Notes: a model not told the origin generated them from the letters alone. Counted from the stretch's first letter, positions 27,533-40,276 are shown. The stretch is DNA of 64,000 nucleotides from Pontederia crassipes (GCA_030549335.1 CM060187.1:2294001-2358000); one strand, 5' to 3'. Made by a program: numbers and translations.

Positions 27533-30500
27533 ATGCAGTCGGATCACACCGTGCTGAGCTTGAGGCCTGGAGGAGGCGGCGGCGGCAACCGGAGCAAACT
27601 CTTCGCCCCTCGCTTCGACTCCTCCGGTTCCTCCGACCTCCCAGCCCTCCGCCCCCATGGTGGCGCCGGCGCCAACGTCTCGCTCAAGGTCGATCTAAGA
27701 TTTTGTTCGCTCGATCTGAACGTTTCGGATTTGCTTCCCGAATTTGTTGTTCCATTTTTGGATGTTCTTGATGCGGCATCGAATCTTGTTTTGTTTTGTT
27801 TTGCTCTTTGGTTGGATTTGTTGGTTCGTTTGCATATGATCTGAGTTTTCTGATGCGTGCTGAAACGAGATTTCTGAGGGGAAAAAATTGAGTTTTGACG
27901 GAATACCATGAATTGTTGTTATGTTATCCTTCGAGGAGCTGTTGTTACCAATACTTTTATGAAATTACCTCTCTAATTTGTCTGGCCGATGGAATAAAAT
28001 ATCTCCCAATCTGTTCTTTGCGAGTTTTTTTTTTGTTTCCAAAAGTAGAAAAATATCTGATATGCTAAATTCTGTTTCATTTGTTTCAATTATTTTGGGC
28101 TGGGCATTTTTTATCTTTAGTAACGTTCAATTCTTCATTGTGCCGAGCTTTTGTCACAAGCTAATGCAGCAAATTAGTATTTAATTCACTGGAGCTGATC
28201 GAATTGTATATCTACCCTTCTTCTTCTACCACAAAAAAAAGTATCTACCCCGTCCGTTTCCTTCTTCCATTACGCCTTTTATATTGCTCAGAACTGTTTT
28301 GTTGTATTGATGGACGTGCCGAGTATAATCATGAATGAATGTTTTGTCAGGCTGGAGAGTCGAGGTTTGAGAGTCGGGAACGCATACGCTACACAAGGGA
28401 TCAACTTTTCGAACTTCGTGAGGTATGTTGCAACTGTAGCTGTCGATTCTCACATATGTGCTCTTTTTTTTTCTCTTTTCTCGAAATTTCTAGGTCTCCT
28501 GTCCTTTGTGGTTATTCAATTAATTTTCTTCTCCTTTCCTTTCCTCTCCATATGATTCTCTTCTTCTTACATTGATCAATTATTACTTGGCCGTTGGTTT
28601 ATCTAACAAAGACATGCAAACTTTCTTCATATCTGGTGCCAACGGTTTAAATCCTTCAAATGGTTTGACATTCTGTGTCAAGCTCACTTCTTTCTAGTCT
28701 TGGCTCAGCGCTTTTCTGCATAAAATATGAGAATTTGGTAAATAAACCATATCTTCATGTCAGTTGCTTCTTACTATGTGGTCGTCAACTTTGTTTGGAC
28801 TTTTTTCCCTGGAAGCTGTGCTCCATAGTATTTCAATTTGGATACGTCTACAATATAAAAATTTGTTCTATGTTGAAGTACGTATTTATTATCACTTTTA
28901 TTGTGATAAATATAATGAAAATGAAAAGTCCCAGCCAGCTTACTTTAAGTCTAACTCTGCACACAAGGTGACATTCTTTGCTGAACTCATTCCATCCTTG
29001 ATCTACTGCGAATTAAGATTATCTTTCTTGTTGCAGCTTCTTCCTTCAATCTCCATATATTTTCTAATTTTGATTATACTTCTTAATCATTTAATTTCAT
29101 GCAGACAATAATATTTCCCCATTTATTCTGTATGACGTCTTTTGTTATCACTTAAACCAACATTGATGTCATTCATCTTACTAGATGGTTGTAGCTGGAT
29201 TCTGCATGACCTACTATATGGTTGTAACTTTGCTAAAACTGCAATTTATATCCTTGCTAAATTTCCATCTTTACCTTTTTTTTTCCATGTCAGGTTGTAG
29301 TGGCTACAGAAGAAATATTGAAGCTCAAACAGGAGATTGATACTGAATTAGCTATTGAAGATCAGTCTTGGGGTCACGGCGACTCAAATGTATCACTCAT
29401 CTTTGCATATGGAATTCCATACATCTTAGATGAAATCCTGATTGGATGATTGAACACATGTTATGAAGTTTAAAATATATGCTCCATCATTAATTTTGAT
29501 TCATATGTAATTTAAAATATATGCTCCATCATTACCTTGTGATCTTAGTTGAAAATGTTTTCATTATTGCTTGAATATCTACAAAAAAAAAGTCTGAACT
29601 TTCTACTAAGATTTGTTTCATTGTTCTAGGCGCCAAGTCAATCACAGACTTTCCAGGGCCGCTATTATGAGCCAGACACTCGTGATTGGCGTGGTCGATC
29701 AGCACAGTTGCCCTCAGTTGGAGAGGAGAGATCGTGGGACACAATTCGTGAGAATAAGGAATCACAGTTGCGACAACAAGATGCAAACCAGTCAAATAGG
29801 CAGGATCAACTCAGTTCACAGCACTCAAAAGTTTCTCCTGGCCAGGTGCTGATATACATGTACTTGGAATTTTTTTGAGGAAGTACACATATTTGGAATG
29901 TTGTTCAGTTTATCTAGTTATATTTCATGTTTGATCTCAGCTTCAGCTTTGTCCTGATTTTGTTCTCTTTCTTAACCACTTTCAGTCATTCCAACATCCA
30001 ATGCTATTTTCTCCTGTGTTTATGTCTGTTGTGTTTACTGTTGGTTCCTTTCATCATCACATCTATCTCTTTTGAGGAAAAATGATGATTAACCACGCTG
30101 TTAATCACATCAATTATTTTGCTTTTTAGGGATATTCATTTTCATCCTATATCTATGTAGGTCTTGATATTTCAATGCTCAATTCATGTGGATGGGTTGA
30201 TCAGATTAGGTAGCCGACCCCACCTAGTGGGATAAGGCTTTGTTGTTGTTGTTTGAGGGGATTGATCAGATTTTTTCTTTTCATGATTCACCATGTTTTG
30301 AAAGTTAACTAGTGTACTCCTTTTTATATTCACATTCCAGATGTCTTTAACAATCTGGTCTTGATGCCTGATTCCTAGAGACTCCTATCTTGCCTAGTCA
30401 GGCCCATTACAACAACAACAACAACAACAAAGCCTTATCCCACTAGGTGGGGTCGGCTACATGGATCATACGACGCCATTCCGATTCGTCCGATTCGTTG

Positions 30501-33160
30501 ATCCATGTTCATAAGATTCGACATGATTTTATGTTGGCTGTCGGGGCCTAACACAACCCTCCTCCTTTATCCGGGCTTGGGACCGGCTATAAAATATAGG
30601 CGGAGTTATTTTATTATAACGTGTGCTTGGTTCAAGAAACGTCATCACCACCTGTTTCATTATTGTTATGCTTGTGTTCAGTCCCTCTAACATGCTTTTA
30701 TGTGGAATCTTCTTCCAATAGTGTGCCTTGACAATGTTATGTCGGTTAATATGGATTATCAGGTGGGACCTACACCTACTCTGGTTAAAGCTGAAGTGCC
30801 ATGGTCCGCTCGAAGAGGCAATCTTACAGATAAAGAAAGAGTTTTAAAAACAGTGAAAGGGTAAATTATATTTATTCCTGTATTTAACCTTCTGGAAATC
30901 TAGATCTTATGAAGATATGCTTCTGTATTTGACACATCTGTGACAAAGTTACGCTTCATGTATCATTATCTCCGCTTGAAATTCTGTAACATATTTTTGC
31001 TTGTTACGTGCAACATATTTTTGCTATCTTTCCTTCTGTGTACGTTGTTTTTATAACCACTTCCACTAAAAATAAGGCATATGGAACCATAATAATTTAT
31101 CATTGAAAATTAAATCATTATAATTGCTTTTAAATTTTGTTGGATGAGATTTCATTTTCTTGGTATGCCTCTATGTAGGATATTGAATAAATTGACACCA
31201 GAAAAGTTTGACGTCCTGAAGGGCCAACTCATCGATGCTGGGATAACAACAGCAGATATTCTAAAGGTTTCTTGGTTGACTAAGTTCAACACACATTTTG
31301 CACAAGGATATCCTATTATAATTTGCTTATCAGTATTTCATTTGGGATTTGCAGGATGTTATTACCCTCATATTTGAGAAAGCTGTTTTTGAGCCAACAT
31401 TTTGTCCGATGTATGCTCAATTGTGTTCTGATCTCAACGAGAAACTTCCTTCTTTTCCCTCGGAAGAGGAAAATGGAAAAGAGATCACCTTTAAACGTGT
31501 TCTCTTGAATAATTGCCAGGAGGCATTTGAAGGTGCTGATAATTTGAGGGCTGAGATAAGAAAGTTGACTGGGCCTGACCAAGAAATGGAGCGTAGGGAT
31601 AAAGAGAGAATGGTGAAGCTCCGCACTCTTGGTAACATTCGTCTCATTGGTGAGCTTTTGAAACAAAAGATGGTGCCAGAGAAAATAGTACATCATATTG
31701 CTCAGGTATATTTTATGTTGGTCACAAGTGTTTGGCTCATAATGAACCATTTGAAAGTGACATAACACATTATTGCAAACAGGAGTTATTGGGGCATGAT
31801 GCCAAAACTTGTCCTGCTGAGGAAAATGTTGAGGCAATCTGCCAGTTATTCAATACTATTGGTAAGCAATTGGATGATAGCCCCAAGTCTCGTCGATTTA
31901 ATGATGTCTACTTTAACCGGCTAAAAGATCTGACGAACAATCCTCAACTTGCTGCACGTCTGAGATTTATGGTTCGTAATGTTCTCGACTTACGAGCCAA
32001 TAACTGGGTACCTCGTCGTGAAGAGGTAAGTTTTCCTGTTCTCGAGCAAGAAAATTTTCAAGTCATGATTCCTAATTTTTTAAGATTCTAGAAGGGGATT
32101 AAATATAGGTTTTTGTATTTGACTGGTTTGGCAGGTGAAAGCCAAGACTATATCTGAAATCCACTCTGAGGCTGAAAAGAATCTCGGACTGCGCCCTGGA
32201 GCAACTGCAAACATGAGAAATAACCGTAATGTTAGTGCTTTAGGAGGTCTTAGCCCTGGTGGATTGCCCATTAACCGACCTGGAACTGGTGGAATGATGC
32301 CAGGGATGCCTGGAACAAGAAAAATGCCTGGCATGCCTGGGTTAGATGGAGATAATTGGGAAGTTGCACGAAGCAAATCTATGCCCAGAGTTGACCCTAC
32401 TAAGGTCCAGACCCCATTGATGTCCAAGCCTTTGCCTGCCAGTTTCAAGTTATTACCCCAAGGTAGTAGTGGTCTGATAACTGGCAAGTCCAGTGCTTTG
32501 CTGCAGGGTAATGGTTTGCCAGCGCGTTCGTCGGGTCTTGTTTCTAGTCCAGCTGACTCTTCGCCACAAAATGTTGTGCCATTAAAAACGGCTGTTCAAG
32601 TGCCACCATCTGCGGTATCAGCGAATGTGGTCGCTGCACCCAAGTTCAATCCTAATGAGTTACACAAGAAAACAGTTGCTCTTCTTGAAGAGTATTTCCA
32701 CATCCATATTCTAGATGAAGCACTTCAATGCGTGGAGGAATTGAAATGCCCTGAATACCATCCAGAAGTTGTTAAGGAAGGTATTAGTATAGCTCTAGAC
32801 AAGGGCCCTTCCTCTGTACAATCTATTATTAGGTTATTGGAGCATCTCTTTGCCAAGAAGGTTTTCAGTCAAAGAGACTTGGGGACCGGTTGTTTGCTTT
32901 TCGGGGCAATGTTGGATGACATTGGCATTGACTTACCAAAAGCGCCCGTATATTTCGGTGAAGTCGTGGGTAAGTTGGTTCTTTCAGGTGGTGTTGATTT
33001 CAAGGTCCTGGAGGAAATTCTCAAGAAAGTTGAAGATGATAGATTCCGTGTAGCATTGTTTGATGCTGTGATCAAATCTGTTAAAGCAAGCCCAAATGGT
33101 GAGGCAATATTGTCTGGACAGTCTGCTGATATTGCTACCTGTAAGAACTTAGCATCTTGA
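27533..33160 (+). CDS. EIF(ISO)4G: Eukaryotic initiation factor eIF(iso)4G (plant-specific scaffold)
   Basis: This is the scaffold of the plant cap-binding complex eIF(iso)4F, which joins eIF(iso)4E at the cap to eIF4A and eIF3 in the cytoplasm. Exons by splice sites and frame: 27533-27688, 28351-28422, 29294-29389, 29630-29845, 30763-30860, 31179-31266, 31355-31705, 31783-32025, 32135-33160; all introns are GT-AG and phases agree. The product is 781 residues, close to rice eIF(iso)4G. It starts [15 protein letters not shown], as in family members, which fixes the start. The eIF(iso)4E-binding motif YTRDQLF is at residues 66-72. A MIF4G domain spans about 205-440 ([19 protein letters not shown] inside), a linker rich in PGMPG follows, and an MA3 domain spans about 612-735. 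The gene looks whole. Two SINE/LINE-tail insertions sit in intron 4. Confidence 0.96.
30210..30253 (+). mobile_element. SINE-like element, 3' tail only (copy 1)
   Basis: It has the shared tail TAGCCGACCCCACCTAGTGG, GATAAGGCTTTG and then GTTGTTG. Only the last 40 or so bases of the element are present. It lies in intron 4 of the eIF(iso)4G gene, in the same orientation as the gene. Confidence 0.85.
30409..30608 (-). mobile_element. SINE-like element (copy 2)
   Basis: A full-length copy on the minus strand, from the AACTCCGCCTAT 5' end (30608) to the (TTG)n tail. It is a little longer than the others because of a small internal duplication of CCGATTCGT. No clear target duplication was seen. 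It lies in intron 4 of the eIF(iso)4G gene. Confidence 0.85.
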
Positions 33161-34049
33161 TGTACCTTTGTTGCCACAGTCCAAGGTTGCTTTTTGCTTT
33201 CCGCTATTTTAGCCCTCCATATGCCAAGCTGTTGCTGCCTTCTGCAGTCATTTCCATCTCTTTTCTTCTGTCCTCTTTTTTAAAGAACTGTGAGGCGAGC
33301 AATATCCATTTCTGGGAGGAACATATAAGTTACAAGAGTTGTATATTTCTGCGATGAAGGTTTATTGTTTATTCAATGATGAACAAGAAAATGCCATGGA
33401 TTTTGGCTGATAGCCACGGCTAATTTTGTGTAATGTCAAGAACATGATATGATAAATGGCCATTTTATATGTATGTGGAACTATGGCGTGGAGAATTTCG
33501 AGTTAAAAAGATGTTTGAAATATCTGTTGCTCTATCCATATTCATGAGTATGTTTTTTTTTATTATATTCATGACTCTGCGTTTTGTATTAATGAATTCA
33601 TGCATTATTTAATAACTCCCAGAATCGGTTGGTATTAATATTTTGCATTGTTTTTTTTTTCGTGTGGTACTTTATACCAAGATAAATAAGAAAACGAAAG
33701 GGCATGATTTTTTTCCTGCTAGATTCATGTATTAGAAAATAAGATGAAGTGGCGTTTAATTTAAATTCTAGGGTTTTCAATGATTCAAGCGAAAGAGAAA
33801 AAAAATACAATAACTCAATCTTTATATATTACTATCCGGGAACTTGGAAGGCTAAATATGAGAAAAGTTATTGACTGATTTAGGTTGAGATAACACGAGA
33901 ATTTGATCTTGAGATTTTTCTATTTTCGCATTAAATTTAAGAACTAACTCAGTTTCTAATCAGGATTAATTATTTGTTTTTTATTTTTCACATTAATGTG
34001 AGGCAATTTTGCCTTCAAATTGAAGGCGTCGACGGTTTGGAGCCCAAGT
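33161..34049. other. 3' UTR of the eIF(iso)4G gene and intergenic DNA
   Basis: The first 250-350 bases are the likely 3' UTR (T-rich; transcript end not fixed). The rest, to the TATA box of the next gene, shows no coding potential. Confidence 0.5.
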
Positions 34050-34058
34050 ATAAAAGGA
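34050..34058 (+). promoter_or_regulatory. TATA box of the MPS1-like gene
   Basis: TATAAAAGG lies 104 bases before the chosen start codon at 34154, a textbook plant TATA position. It supports that start over a reading frame that opens further upstream at 33974. Confidence 0.7.
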
Positions 34059-34153
34059 TCGCCTCGTCTCCCTCGCTTTCTGCTCAAAACACCACCAGTT
34101 TGAATTTGCCTCTTGCGCTTTTGTTCTCGTCTCCTTCTTCTTGGTCGCCCTTG

Positions 34154-37100
34154 ATGGCTCCTCCCGTTTCCAGCTCTCGATGCGACTCGCCTTCGTTCAA
34201 GATCGCTCTTGCCCTCGCTCTGCTCCGGTTCAACAAGCTCCATCGCCCCCCTGCTTCATCGCCGACGTCGGAATCCGACGCCCAGCGCTGGAAGAGGAAG
34301 GTGACACGGTTTTTTTTTTTTTTTTGGATCGTCTCTCTCTCTCTCTGTCCTGCCGATCGGATCGATTCTAGTTCCTAACCCCTGATCTCATCGCCGACAA
34401 CGGCTGTAGGCCAAGGACCGGAAGCGGGAGATCCTTCGGCTGAGAGAAGAGCTCAAACAAATCGAGGGCATGCTCTGGGCCTCTTCTTGCGCCAATCCAC
34501 TCCAATGGATTTTTCTTTGAACCATTTTTTTCTTTATAAATTTTCATATTGCAGATGGGAGTTCATGCGATGTGGATCCGTTAGTGGCTACTTGCCGCTG
34601 CTATTTCTTCGATGGCATAGGTGAATTAGGAGTAGACACACAAGGAAACGGTGAGCACTGGATTGATGACGTCCTGAGGCGGAGGTTTTTGAGACTGGGT
34701 GAGCCATATGATTCGACTGGTGGGATTTAAAGGTTCCTTTTTAGTCGTATTTGTGGATGTTGTCATTGTTTTCTTTTGTTAGTTCGGTGGAAAGAGGGAA
34801 AGAAAAAGGTGGATCATTCTATCCAAAGGAAGCACTTCTTAGGTGGGTAGGATTCGACTAATGTAAGCTGTTGGTGTTATGCTCATATGATTCTAATGAA
34901 ATGCTGATGATTGGATTATATATGTAGAATGTGATATTATGTTAATGAAAGTTCGCTTGTTGTTTCTTTCTTTTGCATTAAATTGCAGTATCATTTTGCG
35001 TCATCTGCAAAATTTTGACAAAAATCTTTATTCTGCCCACAATGATTCTTATAATCCTCTTCCTCTCTCATATTAGGGGAGGGAATCAAAATCAAACAAC
35101 AAAGCCTTATCCCACTAAGTGGGATCGGCTACATGGATCATACGACGCTAATTCGTTGATCCATGTTCATAAGATTCGACAGGATTTTACGCTGGCTGTC
35201 GGGGCCTAACACAACCCTCCTCCTTTATCCGGGCTTGGGACCGGCTATAAAACATAGGCGGAGTTATTAGGGGAGGGAAGCATAATTAAATTTTTATTAA
35301 TGAACATGGATCATACGACGCTCGAATCTCATGAACATGGATCAACGAAGCGTCGTATGATCCATGTAGCCGACCCCACCTAGTGGGATAAGGCTTTGTT
35401 GTTGTTGTTGTTGTTGTGAAAATAATTTGGCATTTATTATATAAAATCCTATCCAGTCATAATGCATTCATATTTCTCGTAGAATCTTCTCTATATAATG
35501 GCTTGATACAGGGTGTATTCAACTGAAATTTCTTCCTTCATTTTTTCATCTCGCACATGGATTTACTTCATGTCTATATGTTTTCTTTTACAATGATTTT
35601 TTTTTGTTTCTTACATAAGTTATGATGCACAATATAGGACAATTTTTTCACATGATATTGGACTTGGAGGTTTCGAAAGAATTTCTTTAGCAAATGAAAG
35701 CATATCAACAATACTACAGTTTTGCTTCCGACCACTCCATGTGATAGTGTCATTGCTAAGCAGGAAAATGTATTTGAAGGTGGACTTTCACTTATCAGCA
35801 TTGTCTACCTAATCAACACCCAATTATCTAGCAAGTCACAAACTTCCCTTGTGATAACATTTTAGTCAACAATGTTCTTGATGTGTCTTAGGTTTCTGTT
35901 CTTGCCTTCCAATGTTGGCATCGTGGATTAGTTTAATATTGGTTAGTAGACACACTGCATACCCTTTGTTTGGTTGGGTACCAAATGTGGAATACGTCCG
36001 CATCGGCGACAAAAAATATTTTATGTTGCTACACTTGAGCTTTTTTGTACGTACATTGAAACTCAAAGCTTCATTACAATAGGAAATCATTCTAAAATTT
36101 TGTTAATGAATTATTCCTTTATAAAGCAAGAAATCTCTCGAATCATTCTCACTGAATTTTCACACTGATTATTTAGGCTTCTTCATTCATATTTTTTATC
36201 CCAAATTTGGAGGACATGATTTATAGCCGGTCCCAAGCCCGGATAAAGGAGGAGGGTTGTGTTAGGCCCCGACAACCAGCGTAAAACCCTGTCGAATCTC
36301 ATGAACATGGATCAGGCGTCGTATGATCCATGTAGCCGACCCCACCTAGTGGGATAAGGCTTTGTTGTTGTTGTATTATTGTCTGCTTTAAATTTGCAGA
36401 ACTACATGCTGTTCAGATTTTGAATAAATTCTTAGTTAATTTTTTAACATTGACAATTATTTTAATGCTGTGGACTTGCATGTTAGAGATGCGTGCATTT
36501 CCATGAAAAATATTTATGACACATGCTGGTCTTCTCTTTTGTGCACTTGATGATGTCAGAGTTTAACAAAGAAGATGAGATGCAGCGGCTTGGTACATCA
36601 ATTGATTTCTTGGTAACGCTCGCAGACAGTCAAGTAGTAAAAGTAATTACATCGTTTGAAAAGCTCAAATTAAAGTTACGAATTAATTTATTGTATCTTC
36701 TGGTGCTTTTATTTTGGATTTCCTAAGTTGACTTGTGATATCGTCAGGGGGAAGTTGCTCCCTCCTTTGCTACACTTTCTCATCAAGCTGTTGATTACAT
36801 TTCAGGTAAGGCATAGTAAAATCAGTGATGCACAATTATTTTTATATTGCAAATGTCATTTATTTAATATTCAAAGTCAACATCACAATGTTTATATTTG
36901 CTACACAATTTCATAGTCCATATTTATATGTTTTTTAGAGTGAGTCCATATTTATCTGTTATTTACATATCCGTATGTAATAGATCAGATATGCAGTTGA
37001 TGCAAAGTTTCTGTGTTGTTGCTGACTTTTTTTCTTCTCATCGATCATCACTCTCAACTAGATGATAAGTAGTTTTTCCGATTTCTGTTATGAAGCTACA

Positions 37101-40100
37101 TTGAAGAATTTAATATCGCTGCGAAAGGATGTTGAGGTTGTTGAAGAAATTACTAACAATATGATCACCCATCTTGTAAGAAGAATGTGCAGCACTCCTG
37201 AAGCTAATGGTAAATTTCTTCTGTAGCAAAACTTTTGTCCTTTTTTGACATTGCTGTACTATGCTTCTATGAGTTCCCATCTTGTCTTATATATTGGTCA
37301 AGTATTCCTCTTAACCATGATATATATATATCCCTGATTGATAATTTCTAATTCAAGAATATAGTGAATACAAAAATTATTCTTAGTTAAGAAATTTCTA
37401 AGCATTTGCTTACTGATATATGTTGAGACATGTTAGTCTTTTCATTTTTTGAAGATCATATTCATGTACAGGTATCATGTTCAAAGAAAAATGATCAACA
37501 ACAACAACAACAACAAATCCTTATCCCACTAGGTGGGGTCGGCTACATGGATCATACGACGCTTCGTTGATCCATGTTCATGAGATTCGACAGGGTTTTA
37601 CGCTGGCTGTCGGGGCCTAACACAACCCTCCTCCTTTATCCGGGCTTGGGACCGGCTATAAAACATAGGCGGAGTTTCAAAGAAAAATGATCATTGTTGT
37701 AAAAGAGGTCGTGGAACATTATCGGTAGTAAATGCTTGTCGGCGTGTATGATTTGATTTCCATTTATTTGCTTTTTCATTGTAATTGAGGTTGTTGAAAT
37801 TAAAAGTATAACTATAAAATCTTTCTAAAAGCTAAACCTTTTGCGATAGATGATTACTTTATCAATTTGAGTATTTATATATTATCTGAGCTGGTTGAGA
37901 GGTTTTGAGTTTTGACCTTGACAAAGTTATTATAGAAAATAATTTCCCCCCTAAATAACTCATGTGATGGACCAGTCCCAAAGTGTTGTTGACCCACACC
38001 TGAAGAAGAACGTTAAGAATATAAGAATGATCACCATGCTAACAGCCTAATCTTCTTGTGATAAATGATCAGTTCACAACTTGAGAGTATATCAGAAATC
38101 TTCATTAGTATAACTTAAGTTTCAATAAGTCCAGTCTAATTCTTGTACTTTCATATTCTTCCACATTATCATATTGTAATCTCCATAGTAATAGTTCATG
38201 TTAGTTTGACGAAATTTCATTTTGAAATTTAATGTAGGATATTTTCACTACTTGTATATTTTGTTATGGGTTTATTACTTTGGAGTCAACAATAGAATAA
38301 GAAAAATATATCTTTGTGATTTATTGTGAAAGATACACTTTAAATTTCTAGGCCATCTCATTATACCATAAAATTTTATACAGTAAATTGCATATTGTGG
38401 GTCTATGTTGACTTGGTTCTCTCTCACACTAATATCTTACTCTCTTCTATGTGGAATATCCCCTTGTCTTGATAAATTTGTTTTACAGTGTCAGGATCAA
38501 CACATTCTCATTCAGATGTACAATTTTGTATTCAACATTTGATCCGCGAACTCGGAAATGTGCCTTTTGTTGGTCAAAGATCTCTTCTTTTAGTCTCACA
38601 AAAGATTTCAGGAGTTGCTGAAAACTTACTCTTCATCGATCCATTTGATGAGTCATTCCCTTGCACTCATGGAAGCATGTTTTTGATGTATGCTTCGGAT
38701 CAATCTTTGTTTGTGTTTGTTATTTTGGTACTTTTTAGGATTTTAGTTGATGACTGAAGATTTGTGGCCTTTGCATATCTTGGGAGATAACTAGTATTTT
38801 TAGCTCATTCCATTTTATCTTGTAGCTTCTTTTGCTATGTGGTGATATCCAATGTTGGTGGAATGATGCTGCTCTCGAACTAGTAGAGTGACATAGATTA
38901 ACTAGCATTATGGGCTTTCAACCTAACCTGTAGGCTACACTATTTAGTTAGGGACATTTCTGCTCTTTAGTTTGTTCAGTTTCCTTTTGTTTAATTTGTT
39001 TTTTGTTTGAAACACAGTGTCTTTAGAACTCTCAGTAAACCCTGTACTTGATGAATGAATTATGATTATTTTTTGCAAGAGGAAATTCTTCGTTAGGGAT
39101 TAGTTTGGATAGTATATATTTATCATAGTCTAGTCATTCTTGATAGCACTAAAAGATGGTCCACATTTAGAAGTAGCAATACAAAGTAGAATTGTTTAAG
39201 TCCATGGATCGGTCAAATTCTACAGTATTTGGCATAGAATTGATGACTGGCTTTCCATATGAAGCACTATTTCGTTGAAGCTCTTATTGTTTGCTTGCCC
39301 TTGATGAGAGCTGGATTAAACAAACGCATCTCCCTTTTCCTCTTCCACCTACAATGGTCTGCACACTCAATTTTTTTTTCCTGGCGAGGCAGGATTCAAC
39401 TTGTGGAGTTCTTGATAGCAGATTATGTGAGAAAGTGGATGGTTGCGGAAGATTTTGAAACAAGTAATTTTCATGCATAAGACCTCAGATTATCTGTCCT
39501 ATCAATGGTCCAAATACTATTTCCATTGATACTCAGTTTTTTTGTTTTCACATCACTGTACTATAAAACCTTAGCTATAGGTATTTAATATATTCTATCA
39601 GTTTGTAGTTACATACCTTTTGTTTATGTCATAAAATTGATGTCTTCCTGTTTACATAAAGTTTGAGGAACATGTCTGCCCGGTCAAATCTGCTATCCTG
39701 CCTGTTCCGTTGATCTATTGACAGATTGTGGCTGTATACGGCCCCCTCTGAGTAGTAATTGCTGACTTATTCTATGTTTCTTAGAATTTTAGAAGATTCC
39801 TTCTTAGAAAGTTCTCAGCCCACACACTCATCTTGTTAATAGTGACTGCACATAATAATAAAAATAATAGTGGCTGCACTCGTCTATAGTAAGATTTATC
39901 GGTTAAAAACTTAGTGGGAAATCATACTTGAGGCCAAAGTTGAAGTCTCTTCTCTTGTTTCCTATAAACATAGCACTTGAGAATAGCGTCCAGGCGAAGT
40001 GCTTGGGCTAGAATGTCATTTTACATTTCAGATTTTAAAGTTTCTCCACAGAATGTTTTGAGCTTCCATTGTGCATGTGCTTTGATTGCAGAGCTATTTG

Positions 40101-40276
40101 AGGAGTGGGTAAGATCGATACTACAAGCACAGAGATCTTTGGAATTATTGGAATTTAGGATTGGGTTATATTCACTGTACATGGAACGAGTAACTGGAGA
40201 ACTGGCTAAGCTCCTGGCTCCAGTTGCCAGTCAGGGGAAGCTTGACAAAGACATTGCTTCAAAATTATTCTCTTGA
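34154..40276 (+). CDS. MPS1: MULTIPOLAR SPINDLE 1 / PRD2-like meiotic protein
   Basis: The family is needed for meiotic double-strand break formation and bipolar spindles in Arabidopsis (MPS1/PRD2). Exons by splice sites and frame: 34154-34300, 34410-34467, 34555-34698, 34783-34842, 36560-36642, 36748-36805, 37096-37209, 38489-38687, 39393-39463, 40092-40276, giving 372 residues with no internal stop. Recognisable stretches are the N-terminal KIALALALLR, the basic coil WKRKAKDRKREILRLREEL, CRCYFFDGIGEL, DVLRRRFLRLVRWKE, and the C-terminal LYSLYMERVTGELAKLL. The family call rests on recalled similarity. Intron 2 appears to use a GC donor (34468), because only that junction keeps IEDGSSCD in frame. 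Introns 4 and 7 carry four SINE-like copies. The start follows a TATA box. Confidence 0.85.
34468..34554 (+). other. Probable GC-AG intron (MPS1 intron 2)
   Basis: The exon ends ATCGAGG and the intron starts GCATGC and ends TTGCAG. No GT donor nearby gives an open frame that fits the next exon. Joining here yields Gln-Ile-Glu-Asp-Gly-Ser-Ser, which suits the family. Confidence 0.65.
35071..35279 (-). mobile_element. SINE-like element with 15-bp target duplication (copy 3)
   Basis: A complete 179-bp copy (35086-35264, minus strand) between perfect repeats TATTAGGGGAGGGAA at 35071-35085 and 35265-35279. The tail has few TTG repeats. It lies in intron 4 of the MPS1-like gene. The unbroken target duplication points to a fairly recent insertion. 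Confidence 0.92.
35301..35418 (+). mobile_element. SINE-like element, rearranged 5' part (copy 4)
   Basis: The 3' half of the element on the plus strand ends in GTTGTTG repeats. It is preceded by an inverted copy of its own CATGGATCATACGACGCT word (35305-35322), which pairs perfectly with 35349-35366. It lies 20 bases beyond copy 3, in opposite orientation, in MPS1 intron 4. Confidence 0.85.
36220..36374 (+). mobile_element. SINE-like element, slightly 5'-truncated (copy 5)
   Basis: It begins TTATAGCCGGTCCCAAGCC, lacking about 15 bases of the usual 5' end, and finishes in TTGTTGTTG. It has no obvious target duplication. It lies in intron 4 of the MPS1-like gene, in the same orientation as the gene. 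Confidence 0.88.
37480..37693 (-). mobile_element. SINE-like element with 18-bp target duplication (copy 6)
   Basis: A complete 178-bp copy (37498-37675, minus strand) between perfect repeats TTCAAAGAAAAATGATCA at 37480-37497 and 37676-37693. It lies in intron 7 of the MPS1-like gene. Confidence 0.93.

Noticed and set aside
27161-27844. Long plus-strand frame of 227 codons as a separate gene
   Set aside because: It is the eIF(iso)4G first exon in frame, extended upstream into the GC-rich leader and downstream into intron 1. The family N-terminus starts at 27533.
27293-27909. Minus-strand frames of 121 codons opposite the first eIF(iso)4G exon
   Set aside because: They are shadows of a GC-rich coding exon; no domain, and the plus strand is clearly coding.
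30409-30608. tRNA gene or intact tRNA-derived head in the SINE-like copies
   Set aside because: No cloverleaf could be drawn, and the A- and B-box-like words are weak and badly spaced.
31316-31837. Minus-strand frame of 173 codons
   Set aside because: It lies opposite the MIF4G exons of eIF(iso)4G and has no family resemblance.
37210-38488. A further MPS1 exon in the long intron 7
   Set aside because: The flanking exons join in frame without it, and the intron contains a SINE-like copy and AT-rich DNA only.
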